25,198 bases of DNA from an uncultured Flavobacteriales bacterium (GTDB taxonomy: Bacteria > Bacteroidota > Bacteroidia > Flavobacteriales > Crocinitomicaceae): the NCBI GenBank assembly GCA_946478775.1, contig CAMLDR010000044.1, forward strand, positions 1-25,198. Reading direction: 5' to 3'. Below the pieces are notes generated by a model, which was given only the letters and a program-made list of their open reading frames with translations, had not been told where the DNA came from and searched no databases. Numbering within the stretch: the first letter of the stretch is position 1; each line of letters begins with the position of its first letter. A program made the translations under genes and the position numbers. Shown here piece after piece: positions 17,080-24,500 of this stretch.

Positions 17080-18789
17080 ATGAAAAAGATTTACACATTA
17101 TTCTCGTTAATCTGTTTAGTCCATCTGACCAGTTTTGGCCAGACAACAGATTATGCTTTCTATGCCGATACGTCGTATGGATGTCAAAACACCTTTGGTG
17201 TTCAAATAACAATCGGTAATCTCGCTGAAACAGGAGGTGTTTTAACAGTTGATTGGGGCGATGGAAACAACTCCACCTATAATTACTCGACTACTGTAGG
17301 AAACGTTACGGAGTTTACTCAGTTATCACACGGTTATACTCTTCCCGGAAACTACACCGTATCCTTTAATGTTTACAGTGGAACAGCCGGTGCAAACGTA
17401 GATGCCGGTCAAACCACGAATGTCAATGCTTATGGAGCTTCAAACTGTGGTTATTTATGGATTTACACCATGCAAACTGCTCCTTCTGTCAATTACACGA
17501 ATGTTCCTTATCAATTTACGGATGTAAACGGAACAATTACGATCCTGATGCCCATAACAAGCCCGGGGACAGGAACGTTTTATACCGGATTGAATCCTGC
17601 AAACGCACCATACACCGTTCAAATTGATCCGAATTGGCTAACACTTAACGGCTTAATTCAAACAAGCCCGAATTTTACGATCGCTTCGTTCAATTCGAAT
17701 GGAATGGCAAATAATCCACAGCAAACAGTGACAGTAAGCTGTAACGTTCCGAGTGCTAATCCGGATTTTGGTATCAGCTACAGCTGGGCATCCAATTTTG
17801 TTGCTCCTTTACAAGCAGGCAACCTGTATGTGAACATTTGTAACTATGCCTGTTCGGACACTTCTGATGTTTCCGTTTCCCTTCAAATGCCGGGGAACTT
17901 TGTCCCAAATACAAGCGGTCTTACCAATGCAGTGGTTACCGGAAACGTTCTGACATTTGACATTTTGGGACTTTCAGACTGTCAATACATTCACATTCCG
18001 TTTACTTTCCCTGGAAATACTCCGGCCGGAACACCTTATTGCTTCCAGCTTGCCTTATCAAACCCAAACGATTCCTATTTAGCCAATAATATGGATACAA
18101 TCTGTGGTGTGGTGCTTAATTCATATGACCCGAATGAAAAACTGGTAGATCAGCCAACGAATATTGATCCGGATGCCGTAGAAGAATTCGAATATGTCAT
18201 CCACTTCCAAAACGACGGAAATTTCGATGCTATTGATGTGGTTGTGCAAGATACCATTGCTGCAAACCTGGATCTTTCTTCCTTCAAATATGTGGGTTCG
18301 AAACATGGGGTCGCAACTTCTATCAACACAACCACTCGTGTCGTTACTTTCTCATTCAACGACATCAATTTGGGACAAAGTGCTGTTGATCTGGATGCTT
18401 CACAAGGTTTCGTAGTTTATTCCATTTCTGAAAACCCGGGATTACCGGAAGGTTCCATCATCGAAAACACGGCATACATTTATTTCGATTTCAATCCGGC
18501 GATTATTACGAATACCACCTATAACATCAATCAGCTGCCTCTTGGTTTAAATGAATCGAAAACAGAAACGATCTCCATGTACCCAAATCCGGCGGAAGAT
18601 AACATCCGGTTTAGCGGAGCATCTGTAAAAGAAGTTTCCATTTATGATCTGACTGGAAAACGGGTATTGGAAGCGAAGAACATTTTAAGCAACGAGGTTT
18701 CTGTTCAAACTATTCAAACGGGAATTTACCAGGTCGTTTTGAAGACTGAGAACAGTATTTCAACTCAAAAATTAGTAATCAAAAAATAG
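17080..18789 (+). CDS. Secreted T9SS protein with PKD-like and DUF7619-type domains (paralog 1)
   Basis: A 569-residue exported protein. The signal peptide (about 1-21) ends LTSFGQ. A PKD-like module (about 50-110) has VDWGDGNNSTYNYS and HGYTLPGNYTVSF. A middle beta-rich region follows. A DUF7619/DUF11-like module (about 347-485) starts YDPNEKLVDQPTNIDP and ends ENTAYIYFDFNPAIITNT; it is typical of repeated surface domains in Bacteroidota. The last 70 residues (MYPNPAEDNIRFSG... IYQVVLKT... KLVIKK) are a T9SS type A sorting domain. I chose the ATG at 17080 because it gives the signal peptide; the open frame runs further upstream without sense. The gene at 18923 is a tandem paralog of the same layout. 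The role is probably structural or adhesive at the surface; no enzyme motif is seen. Confidence 0.85.
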   Translation: MKKIYTLFSLICLVHLTSFGQTTDYAFYADTSYGCQNTFGVQITIGNLAETGGVLTVDWGDGNNSTYNYSTTVGNVTEFTQLSHGYTLPGNYTVSFNVYSGTAGANVDAGQTTNVNAYGASNCGYLWIYTMQTAPSVNYTNVPYQFTDVNGTITILMPITSPGTGTFYTGLNPANAPYTVQIDPNWLTLNGLIQTSPNFTIASFNSNGMANNPQQTVTVSCNVPSANPDFGISYSWASNFVAPLQAGNLYVNICNYACSDTSDVSVSLQMPGNFVPNTSGLTNAVVTGNVLTFDILGLSDCQYIHIPFTFPGNTPAGTPYCFQLALSNPNDSYLANNMDTICGVVLNSYDPNEKLVDQPTNIDPDAVEEFEYVIHFQNDGNFDAIDVVVQDTIAANLDLSSFKYVGSKHGVATSINTTTRVVTFSFNDINLGQSAVDLDASQGFVVYSISENPGLPEGSIIENTAYIYFDFNPAIITNTTYNINQLPLGLNESKTETISMYPNPAEDNIRFSGASVKEVSIYDLTGKRVLEAKNILSNEVSVQTIQTGIYQVVLKTENSISTQKLVIKK

Positions 18790-18810
18790 ATTGAAAACAT
18801 CTTTTGTTCT

Positions 18811-18845
18811 AGTCCGGTTTCTTTATTGAGGCCGGACTTCTTATT
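18811..18845 (+). terminator. Terminator of paralog 1
   Basis: AGTCCGGTTTC (18811-18821) pairs with GAGGCCGGACT (18828-18838) in 11 bp with two G-T wobbles and a TTTATT loop, then a T-rich run. The same stem recurs after paralog 2 (20670-20699). Confidence 0.85.
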
Positions 18846-18879
18846 TCTTAAAGACCACATTCATTGAAACTAAACCCAA

Positions 18880-18887
18880 TATTTTTG
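18880..18887 (+). promoter_or_regulatory. Candidate -7 box of paralog 2
   Basis: TATTTTTG matches TAnnTTTG and lies 35 nt before the ATG at 18923, a normal leader distance. A -33 TTG at proper spacing is not visible. Since paralog 1 ends in its own terminator, a separate promoter is expected here. Confidence 0.4.
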
Positions 18888-18922
18888 ATCTTTTATCGTT
18901 TACTCTCACAAAACTGATCAAA

Positions 18923-20650
18923 ATGAGAAAAACAATCACCTTTCTTTTCATCACATTCTTCGGATGGGTCCAACATGTCAATTCTCAATTAATTAATACG
19001 TATTACTCAGTTGTCGATACTTCTGCTGCTTGTCAGAATATTTTAATGGTTTCCGGCTCAGTAGGAGTTCTCAATGTACAAGGAACCGTTTCAGTTGATT
19101 GGGGAGATGGCACAAACAATCTGTATCCATTTTCAGCAGGTGGATATTCCTCTTTTTCGATCTATGCAACACATACTTATGCAACTGCGAATGTATACAC
19201 CACCAGCACCCGCATATATGATGGCTTTAACTGGGTAGATACCACCGTTTTTTATCCAGTAACAGCAGATCCTGCAGCTTGCGGCGCTGTTCATATTATC
19301 ACTAAAAAGACCGATAACCCGAACTATTCTTTCCGCGATGCTCCGGTGGATTTTACAGATTCAGACGGTAAAACCACAACGATTAGTGCGCATCGTAACG
19401 GATATCCAATCTATTACAATTACCAGGGACTAAACACATCAAAGTTTCCGTATACGGCAACTTTAAATCCAACCTGGTTAAAAGATCATCATCTGACACA
19501 AACAAGTCCTCCGCTGAACATTAGTAACTTTAACGGAACCGGAATTGCAAACCCGCACGCTTACCAATTTCTAACCACTTGTGCAGCCGATACAACTACA
19601 ACCCCTGATATTAAGCTGGAGAATCCAATGGCTTACCATTTCACAACTTCTGAGCAAAAAGGAACGGTGCATTTTGACATCCGGAATTTAATTTGCTCGG
19701 ACACTTTAAATGCGACTGTTTCCATCGACTTCCCATCTGACTGTCTGCCTGTTATGACCGGATTAACGAATCCAACCATGAGTGGTCACACCTTAACTTT
19801 TAAAGTAAATAACGTTCGTTCTTATTCCGATTCCGCAGCAAGAACAGTTACGTTTGCATTTCCTGCAAGCACTCCTGCCGGAACACAACTGTGCTTTGAC
19901 ATTCATATAAGTACTCCCAATGAAACAAACCTGATTGATAATTCGGCACAAGTCTGTGCAGTTGTTACCAATGCTTACAATCCCATTAATAAACTGGTAA
20001 ACCTCAACCCGATTATAGACTCACAGAAAGTTGAAACGCTGACTTATAAAATCAATTTTCAAAACAATTACCCTGATCAGTTGAATGTACAGTATTTGAA
20101 AATAGTGGACACACTTTCGGAAAACCTGGATTTAAGTACTTTCAAAGTCGTTTCATCTTCTCACGGAGTTGCCACTTATCTCGATTCATCAACCAGAATC
20201 GTAACATTTACCTTTCATCATGTGGATATCGTACCCAGCATTTATGGTGTAAACATGAGTTGGGACGAACTGGAAATTAGTTACTCGATTTCAGAGAAAG
20301 CGGGACTAACAGGTGGAGCTGCCATCGACAACACGGCTTACATTTATGCCAATTACAAACCGGTCATTATTACCAATACCACCCACAATGTAAACCAGTC
20401 TCCCCTGGTAGTGGAAGAATACAATCTTGAAGATATTACCATTTTCCCGAACCCGGCACAGGACAAACTTTATTTTAGTGGGAAAATCAATGACATTCAC
20501 CTTTATGATACTTCAGGAAAACTGGTATTTAAAGCAACCAATATCCAGGATGACGAGATTTCCCTCAATGGCCTACAATCGGGTTTCTACCAGGTCGTTT
20601 TGAAAACAGACTACGGCATTTCAAATCAAAAATTACTCATTAAAAAATAG
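18923..20650 (+). CDS. Secreted T9SS protein with PKD-like and DUF7619-type domains (paralog 2)
   Basis: A 575-residue paralog of the protein at 17080 with the same order of parts. The signal peptide (1-22) ends HVNSQ. The PKD-like module has VDWGDGTNNLYPFS. The DUF7619/DUF11-like module (about 350-490) starts YNPINKLVNLNP and ends DNTAYIYANYKPVIITNT. The C-terminal T9SS sorting domain (from about 505) has IFPNPAQDKLYFSG and FYQVVLKT. The two proteins keep the same anchor residues but differ widely in the middle region, so the duplication is not recent. The ends are closest: both genes close on KK-TAG followed by a shared 3' flank, and both have matching terminator stems. Probably another surface protein; its binding partner is unknown. 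Confidence 0.85.
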   Translation: MRKTITFLFITFFGWVQHVNSQLINTYYSVVDTSAACQNILMVSGSVGVLNVQGTVSVDWGDGTNNLYPFSAGGYSSFSIYATHTYATANVYTTSTRIYDGFNWVDTTVFYPVTADPAACGAVHIITKKTDNPNYSFRDAPVDFTDSDGKTTTISAHRNGYPIYYNYQGLNTSKFPYTATLNPTWLKDHHLTQTSPPLNISNFNGTGIANPHAYQFLTTCAADTTTTPDIKLENPMAYHFTTSEQKGTVHFDIRNLICSDTLNATVSIDFPSDCLPVMTGLTNPTMSGHTLTFKVNNVRSYSDSAARTVTFAFPASTPAGTQLCFDIHISTPNETNLIDNSAQVCAVVTNAYNPINKLVNLNPIIDSQKVETLTYKINFQNNYPDQLNVQYLKIVDTLSENLDLSTFKVVSSSHGVATYLDSSTRIVTFTFHHVDIVPSIYGVNMSWDELEISYSISEKAGLTGGAAIDNTAYIYANYKPVIITNTTHNVNQSPLVVEEYNLEDITIFPNPAQDKLYFSGKINDIHLYDTSGKLVFKATNIQDDEISLNGLQSGFYQVVLKTDYGISNQKLLIKK

Positions 20651-20669
20651 ATTGAAAACACCCTCTTTC

Positions 20670-20705
20670 AAGTCCGACTTCTTCTTAGAGGCCGGACTTT
20701 TTTCT
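20670..20705 (+). terminator. Terminator of paralog 2
   Basis: AAGTCCGACTTC (20670-20681) pairs with GAGGCCGGACTT (20688-20699) in a 12-bp stem with one mismatch and one wobble, followed by a T-run. It is homologous to the stem after paralog 1. Confidence 0.87.
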
Positions 20706-20782
20706 GTTAACGAATTCTAAAATATGGTGTTAGTACTTTTCGGTTTCCCTATCTTAGCTACCCAACTTTTAATTTAGACGGT

Positions 20783-21163
20783 TTGAGATATTGGATTTTT
20801 GGAATAATTGCAGGTGGTTTTTTGGTGAGTTTTCAACTTCAAAACCCTTTCACACAAACAGGTAATGCAAGCTATTACTCGAATAAGTTTCAAGGCAGAA
20901 GAACAGCTTCCGGCGCCACTTATCACAAAGACAGTATGTATTGTGCTCACAAATCCCTGAAGTACGGAACAATCCTGAAAGTGACCAACCTGAAGAATGA
21001 CTCCATCATTATTGTAAAAGTGGTGGATCGTATGGGAAAATCTTCCCCGCACATCATTGATCTGAGTATGGCAGGTGCCCAAAAATTGAATTTTGTCCGC
21101 AACGGGATCACCAAAGTAAAAATCGAGGAAGTTGTTCCTACACCAGTAGCGAAAGCAAATTAA
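20783..21163 (+). CDS. RlpA-like double-psi beta-barrel protein
   Basis: A 126-residue exported or membrane-anchored protein. The hydrophobic N-terminus (about 3-18) is followed by an RlpA-like domain (about 27-115) with GNASYYSNKFQGRRTASGATY, then AHKSLKYGTILKVTN, then DRMGKSSPHIIDLS. RlpA is a lytic transglycosylase acting on peptide-free glycan strands. The two residues needed in Pseudomonas RlpA, a His in AHxxLPxGT and an Asp in DRG, correspond to His56 and Asp82, both present. The usual DRG is DRM here. There is no lipobox cysteine and no SPOR domain, so septal targeting as in E. coli is not expected. The frame has no ATG: TTG at 20783 is the most plausible start, the upstream frame being open back to a TAA at 20708. 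Wall-related function is likely; exact activity is inferred. Confidence 0.8.
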   Translation: MRYWIFGIIAGGFLVSFQLQNPFTQTGNASYYSNKFQGRRTASGATYHKDSMYCAHKSLKYGTILKVTNLKNDSIIIVKVVDRMGKSSPHIIDLSMAGAQKLNFVRNGITKVKIEEVVPTPVAKAN

Positions 21164-21202
21164 GATCTTCGTAATTATCGCTTTTTCTTCTAATTTTAGG
21201 GG

Positions 21203-22264
21203 ATGTTTGAAGATTTGATCGTTATCGACTGCTCTACCGTACTGGCCGGACCTTCTGTGGGGACTTTTTTCTCAGAGCTGGGCGCAACAGTAACCAAAAT
21301 TGAAAATCCTGCAATTCCGGATGTGACCCGAAGCTGGAAGCTGGGATCAGAAGATAAAAACGCTTCCGTTTCAGCCTATTTTTCATCCGTAAATTACCAC
21401 AAGCAGTATGAGAAACTCGATTTCAAAAACGAAACGCAGTTTGCTCAACTCATTCATTTGATAAAAACAGCAGACATTTTTCTGAGTAACTTCAAAAAGG
21501 GAGATGCCGAAAAATTTGGCTTAAGTGATGAGTATTTGCAATCCATCAATCCGAAATTGATCATTGGGAAAATCTCCGGATTTGGTTCTGAAAGCGACCG
21601 CGTAGCTTACGACCTGATCCTTCAAGCGGAAACAGGTTTTATGTCTATGAACGGAACATCAGAATCCGGCCCCGTGAAAATGCCGGTAGCACTGGTCGAT
21701 GTACTTGCAGCACACCAATTGAAAGAAGGTATTCTAACAGCTTTACTGAACCGGACGAAATCCAATAAAGGATCGGTTGTTTCCGTTTCATTGTATGACG
21801 CTGCGATAGTTTCATTGGCAAACCAGGCATCCAATTATTTAATGCAGGGCCATATTCCGCAGCGAATCGGGAGTTTACATCCGAATATCGCACCCTATGG
21901 AGAGATCTTCACTACGAACAACGGAAAACTGATCACTTTTGCAATCGGAAGCAACAAACATTTCCGGCTGCTTTGCGAATTTTTAGGGACTGCAGACCTG
22001 GCTTTCGATGAACGTTTTTCGGAAAATGTAGATCGGGTAGCAAACAGGCGCGAACTTCAGAAGATCATCCGGGAACTCATTGCGAATCGTAATTCCGGAG
22101 ACATCCTGGAGTTTATGCACACGCATTTTGTGCCGGCAGGACTGATCCGGAACCTGGAAGAAGTTTTTGAAGATCCTTCTGCACAACAACTAGTGAGAAC
22201 CGAAACGATCGAACAAATCCAAACAAAGCGTGTTTCACAAATTGCTTTTCAACTGAAATCATGA
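21203..22264 (+). CDS. Class III (CaiB/BaiF) CoA-transferase family protein
   Basis: A 353-residue protein of the family including formyl-CoA transferase and alpha-methylacyl-CoA racemase, which move or use CoA thioesters. N-terminal VIDCSTVLAGPSVGTFFSELGATVTKIE is the family's opening nucleotide-like fold. The catalytic Asp is most likely Asp166 in VALVDVLAAHQLKEG, preceded by YDLILQAETGFMSMNG. The C-terminal half has PNIAPYGEIFTTNNGKLITFA. The usual arginine-rich QNRNK loop is replaced by SSVNYHKQYEKLDFKN (about 61-76). At 353 residues it is shorter than typical 390-450-residue transferases and nearer the racemase length. Substrate cannot be told. Its TGA overlaps the ATG of the GNAT gene (ATGA), so the pair is translationally coupled. 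The RlpA gene lies 39 nt upstream. Confidence 0.87.
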   Translation: MFEDLIVIDCSTVLAGPSVGTFFSELGATVTKIENPAIPDVTRSWKLGSEDKNASVSAYFSSVNYHKQYEKLDFKNETQFAQLIHLIKTADIFLSNFKKGDAEKFGLSDEYLQSINPKLIIGKISGFGSESDRVAYDLILQAETGFMSMNGTSESGPVKMPVALVDVLAAHQLKEGILTALLNRTKSNKGSVVSVSLYDAAIVSLANQASNYLMQGHIPQRIGSLHPNIAPYGEIFTTNNGKLITFAIGSNKHFRLLCEFLGTADLAFDERFSENVDRVANRRELQKIIRELIANRNSGDILEFMHTHFVPAGLIRNLEEVFEDPSAQQLVRTETIEQIQTKRVSQIAFQLKS

Positions 22265-22695
22265 TAGAAGTTAAGATTCCGGAATCGGAAAAAGAGTGGG
22301 ATTCCTATTACGATCTCCGCTACCGTATTTTAAGAGAACCTTTAGGAAAAGAAAGAGGTTCCGAACGAAACGAAGGCGATGAAACCGGAATGCATTTCGC
22401 ATTGTACGAAAATAAAGTGCTCATTGCGGTTGCACGACTGGATTCTGTGGGCAAAACAACTTGCCAGGCAAGGTTTGTAGCTGTTGAAGCTCATTTACAG
22501 GGACAGGGTTATGGGCGCGGCATCATGACAGCTTTGGAAAAAGAAGCGCTTAGCCGGGGATATCAAAAACTGATCCTTCACGCTCGTGATTATGCACTTC
22601 CTTTCTACGAAAAACTGGGTTATACGCTCATAGGTCCTTCCTACAAATTATTCGATGTATTGCAACACTTTGAAATGTTCAAGTTATTAGCGTAA
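22261..22695 (+). CDS. GNAT-family N-acetyltransferase
   Basis: A 144-residue acetyltransferase that uses acetyl-CoA. The acetyl-CoA-binding motif A is visible as ARFVAVEAHLQGQGYGRGIM (about 70-90), with the Q-x-x-G-x-G loop QGQGYG. The C-terminal segment has LILHARDYALPFYEKLGY, a GNAT motif B signature. The N-terminus (SYYDLRYRILREPLG) resembles the small YjdJ/ElaA-like GNATs, though substrate is unknown. It overlaps the upstream CoA-transferase by 4 nt (ATGA). Its last 9 nt overlap the 3' end of the convergent histidine kinase gene, leaving no room for a terminator. Confidence 0.87.
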   Translation: MIEVKIPESEKEWDSYYDLRYRILREPLGKERGSERNEGDETGMHFALYENKVLIAVARLDSVGKTTCQARFVAVEAHLQGQGYGRGIMTALEKEALSRGYQKLILHARDYALPFYEKLGYTLIGPSYKLFDVLQHFEMFKLLA

Positions 22696-24186
22696 GGAGA
22701 AGGAAACACAGATTTTCATTCCGTTTGTACCGTCGATATCCAGATTACCATTCAGGTGCTCTACCATTCCGCGGATAATTTCCACCCCGCTTCCCGACAA
22801 TTCACGATTCTCTTTAATCCCTCTTCCATTATCAGAAATTTCCAATACTCCTTTCGGACCAAGCATTTGAAAATCAATCCGGATTACACCGATCTCATTT
22901 TCACCGAAAGCATGTTTGTAGGAATTCAAAACGGCTTCATTGATAATCACTCCGATTGACATCGCCAGGGAACTTTTCACTTCACAACTGTCTATACTGG
23001 TCAATAACTGCAATTGTTTTTGCGGAAAAGAAAGACTTTCCCTTAAACTTTGGACCAATTTATTCACATACTGATTCAAGGAAATCCGTAAATTCTTCGA
23101 ATTCTCAGTCAGCATTTCGTGCAGACTTAAAATACTTTGAACTCGGTTTACTGAATCAAGCATCAGGTTTTTATGGTATGAATCCCTGGCTTTACTTACC
23201 TGGATATTCAACAGGCTTGTGGTGATCTTCAGGTTATTTACAATCCGGTGATTGGTTTCACTTAATAAGCGTTTCTGCTGACGCAACGCGGATTCCAGTT
23301 CTTGCTGGGCCAATTTTCGCTTGTGTGTTTCCACAGCCAGTGAAACCATTTGCGCCGCAATCAAACCAAATTTCTGGTCATTTAGAGACCAATTGCGTGT
23401 TTGTTTCACTTGTTCAAAACAGATTACGCCAATAATTTCCCCTTCGGAACGCAAGGGAATATCCATAACGGAAACAATTCCATGAGGCACCAGGTAGGCA
23501 TCATTCAACTCCGAAGTATACGGTGAAGTTTGGGCGTTGGCTGCCAGGATGATTTTCTCCGTTTCAAAAAGCATAAAGTAGGTTGGCATTTCAAAAACCG
23601 GCAGAGATTCCTGGGGAATCATTTTACCCACGCGGGTATCGTAATTTCCTACACACTCAATATGTTCATGCGGTTCGTCAAAAAGCCAGGCATTTACACG
23701 AGTTGTTCCAACGGCCCTGGAAGACATCTCAAGAATTTCATAAATCGCATCGTACAGTTTTCCACTGCGTATTTTCTTTGACTTGGAAAGCAATTCGATG
23801 GTTAAGGTCTTGCGTAACAAATCCCTTCTTTTGCGCTCAATTTGAGTGGCATCCACCAAACTTCCAAGCACCAGGTAGTCACTCTCGTTAACTTTCCACG
23901 CTGCCATCCTCATCCGTGCTGTAAAAACACCGCTTTTTCTCTTAAGAACAACCTGCAGGTCCATATATCGCGAAGTATTCAGATCCCGCAGGAAATGTTC
24001 TATGCGATCATGTTCGTATGTCAAGTGATCATTGATTCTTGTACCAACCAATGACTCCTTCCCCAATAATTTTTCCAGGTCAAAAGATGCGTGGAGAATT
24101 TTTCCCGTTTGATCAAAGATCACCAGGCTCTCATCCATTCCTGAGATTAGTTTTCGAAGAGTAGAAAGAATATCTTGTTGTGCCAT
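22687..24186 (-). CDS. PAS-GAF sensor histidine kinase (HisKA_2 type)
   Basis: A 499-residue cytoplasmic-looking kinase with no transmembrane segment. A PAS domain (about 10-120) with SLVIFDQTGKILHASFDLEK is followed by a GAF domain (about 130-290) with VVSVMDIPLRSEGEIIGVICFEQ. The dimerisation/phosphoacceptor segment is HisKA_2-like: His313 in SETNHRIVNNLKITTSLL. The HATPase domain (about 390-499) keeps the N-box (INEAVLNSYKHAF) and G-box (EISDNGRGI). All catalytic features are present. No response regulator is adjacent, so it is an orphan kinase here; HisKA_2 kinases often signal to stand-alone regulators elsewhere. PAS and GAF suggest it senses a small intracellular ligand, redox or light, but there is no visible cofactor signature such as a chromophore cysteine motif that I can identify. 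It overlaps the GNAT gene tail-to-tail. Confidence 0.92.
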   Translation of the reverse strand: MAQQDILSTLRKLISGMDESLVIFDQTGKILHASFDLEKLLGKESLVGTRINDHLTYEHDRIEHFLRDLNTSRYMDLQVVLKRKSGVFTARMRMAAWKVNESDYLVLGSLVDATQIERKRRDLLRKTLTIELLSKSKKIRSGKLYDAIYEILEMSSRAVGTTRVNAWLFDEPHEHIECVGNYDTRVGKMIPQESLPVFEMPTYFMLFETEKIILAANAQTSPYTSELNDAYLVPHGIVSVMDIPLRSEGEIIGVICFEQVKQTRNWSLNDQKFGLIAAQMVSLAVETHKRKLAQQELESALRQQKRLLSETNHRIVNNLKITTSLLNIQVSKARDSYHKNLMLDSVNRVQSILSLHEMLTENSKNLRISLNQYVNKLVQSLRESLSFPQKQLQLLTSIDSCEVKSSLAMSIGVIINEAVLNSYKHAFGENEIGVIRIDFQMLGPKGVLEISDNGRGIKENRELSGSGVEIIRGMVEHLNGNLDIDGTNGMKICVSFSLR

Positions 24187-24202
24187 AGCAGTTTACAATG
24201 AT

Positions 24203-24210
24203 CAAATGTA
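24203..24210 (-). promoter_or_regulatory. Candidate -7 box of the PAS-GAF kinase
   Basis: The minus strand reads TACATTTG, a full TAnnTTTG match, 16 nt upstream of the ATG at 24186. The nearest TTG on that strand (24237-24235) is 24 nt further, slightly longer than the usual 19-21. Confidence 0.4.
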
Positions 24211-24417
24211 GTCGATTTTTTCTTACCCGGGTGACAACTACTACTAAGTTTTTAGTAAATTTATCGTACGTTGTATTACAATGAGCAAACTGCTGTTTTT
24301 ACAAGAAATTCTTGTAGATTAATAGACTTATCAATTAAGCAGATTTCAACCGTTTAACTAAAAAAAAGTTTAAACTTAGGATGTCATTGTACTTTTGAAT
24401 AAGTTGAACTTTTCCCA
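24211..24417. other. Dyad-rich divergent spacer
   Basis: No gene is visible between the kinase and the acyl-CoA dehydrogenase (24187-24500). Besides the large palindrome at 24418-24455 and two promoter-like sites, the spacer holds three short dyads. These are TACTAA/TTAGTA (24242-24247 with 24252-24257), TACAAGAA-A-TTCTTGTA (24300-24316), and AAGTTTAAACTT (24366-24377). The AT content makes chance palindromes likely, so only the largest one is treated as strong. Confidence 0.5.
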
Positions 24418-24455
24418 AATAAACTATTGCTATGCTTGCATAGTAATAGTTTATT
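24418..24455. promoter_or_regulatory. 38-bp near-perfect palindrome, candidate operator of the acyl-CoA dehydrogenase gene
   Basis: The left arm at 24418-24435 (AATAAACTATTGCTATGC) and right arm at 24438-24455 (GCATAGTAATAGTTTATT) are inverse complements with a single G-T exception in 18 positions. They are separated by TT. The two-base centre suits a DNA-binding dimer site better than an RNA hairpin. The centre coincides with the TTG (24436-24438) of the promoter at 24436-24466, so a bound protein would block RNA polymerase. A repressor of fatty-acid degradation (TetR- or MarR-type) is the natural guess; no such gene is in the window. Confidence 0.7.
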
Positions 24456-24466
24456 AATTATATTAG
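24436..24466 (+). promoter_or_regulatory. Candidate promoter of the acyl-CoA dehydrogenase gene
   Basis: A TTG at 24436-24438 is followed after 20 nt by TATATTAG (24459-24466), one mismatch from TAnnTTTG. Transcription would start near 24472, giving a leader of about 29 nt. The TTG lies at the exact centre of the 38-bp palindrome. Confidence 0.5.
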
Positions 24467-24500
24467 ACGCAAGAAACGAATTTAAAAACAATATAGAATT

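Noticed and set aside
20783..22695. One operon of RlpA, CoA-transferase and GNAT as a functional system
   Set aside because: Only the last two are overlapped. The 39-nt spacing to RlpA permits co-transcription, but I see no functional link.
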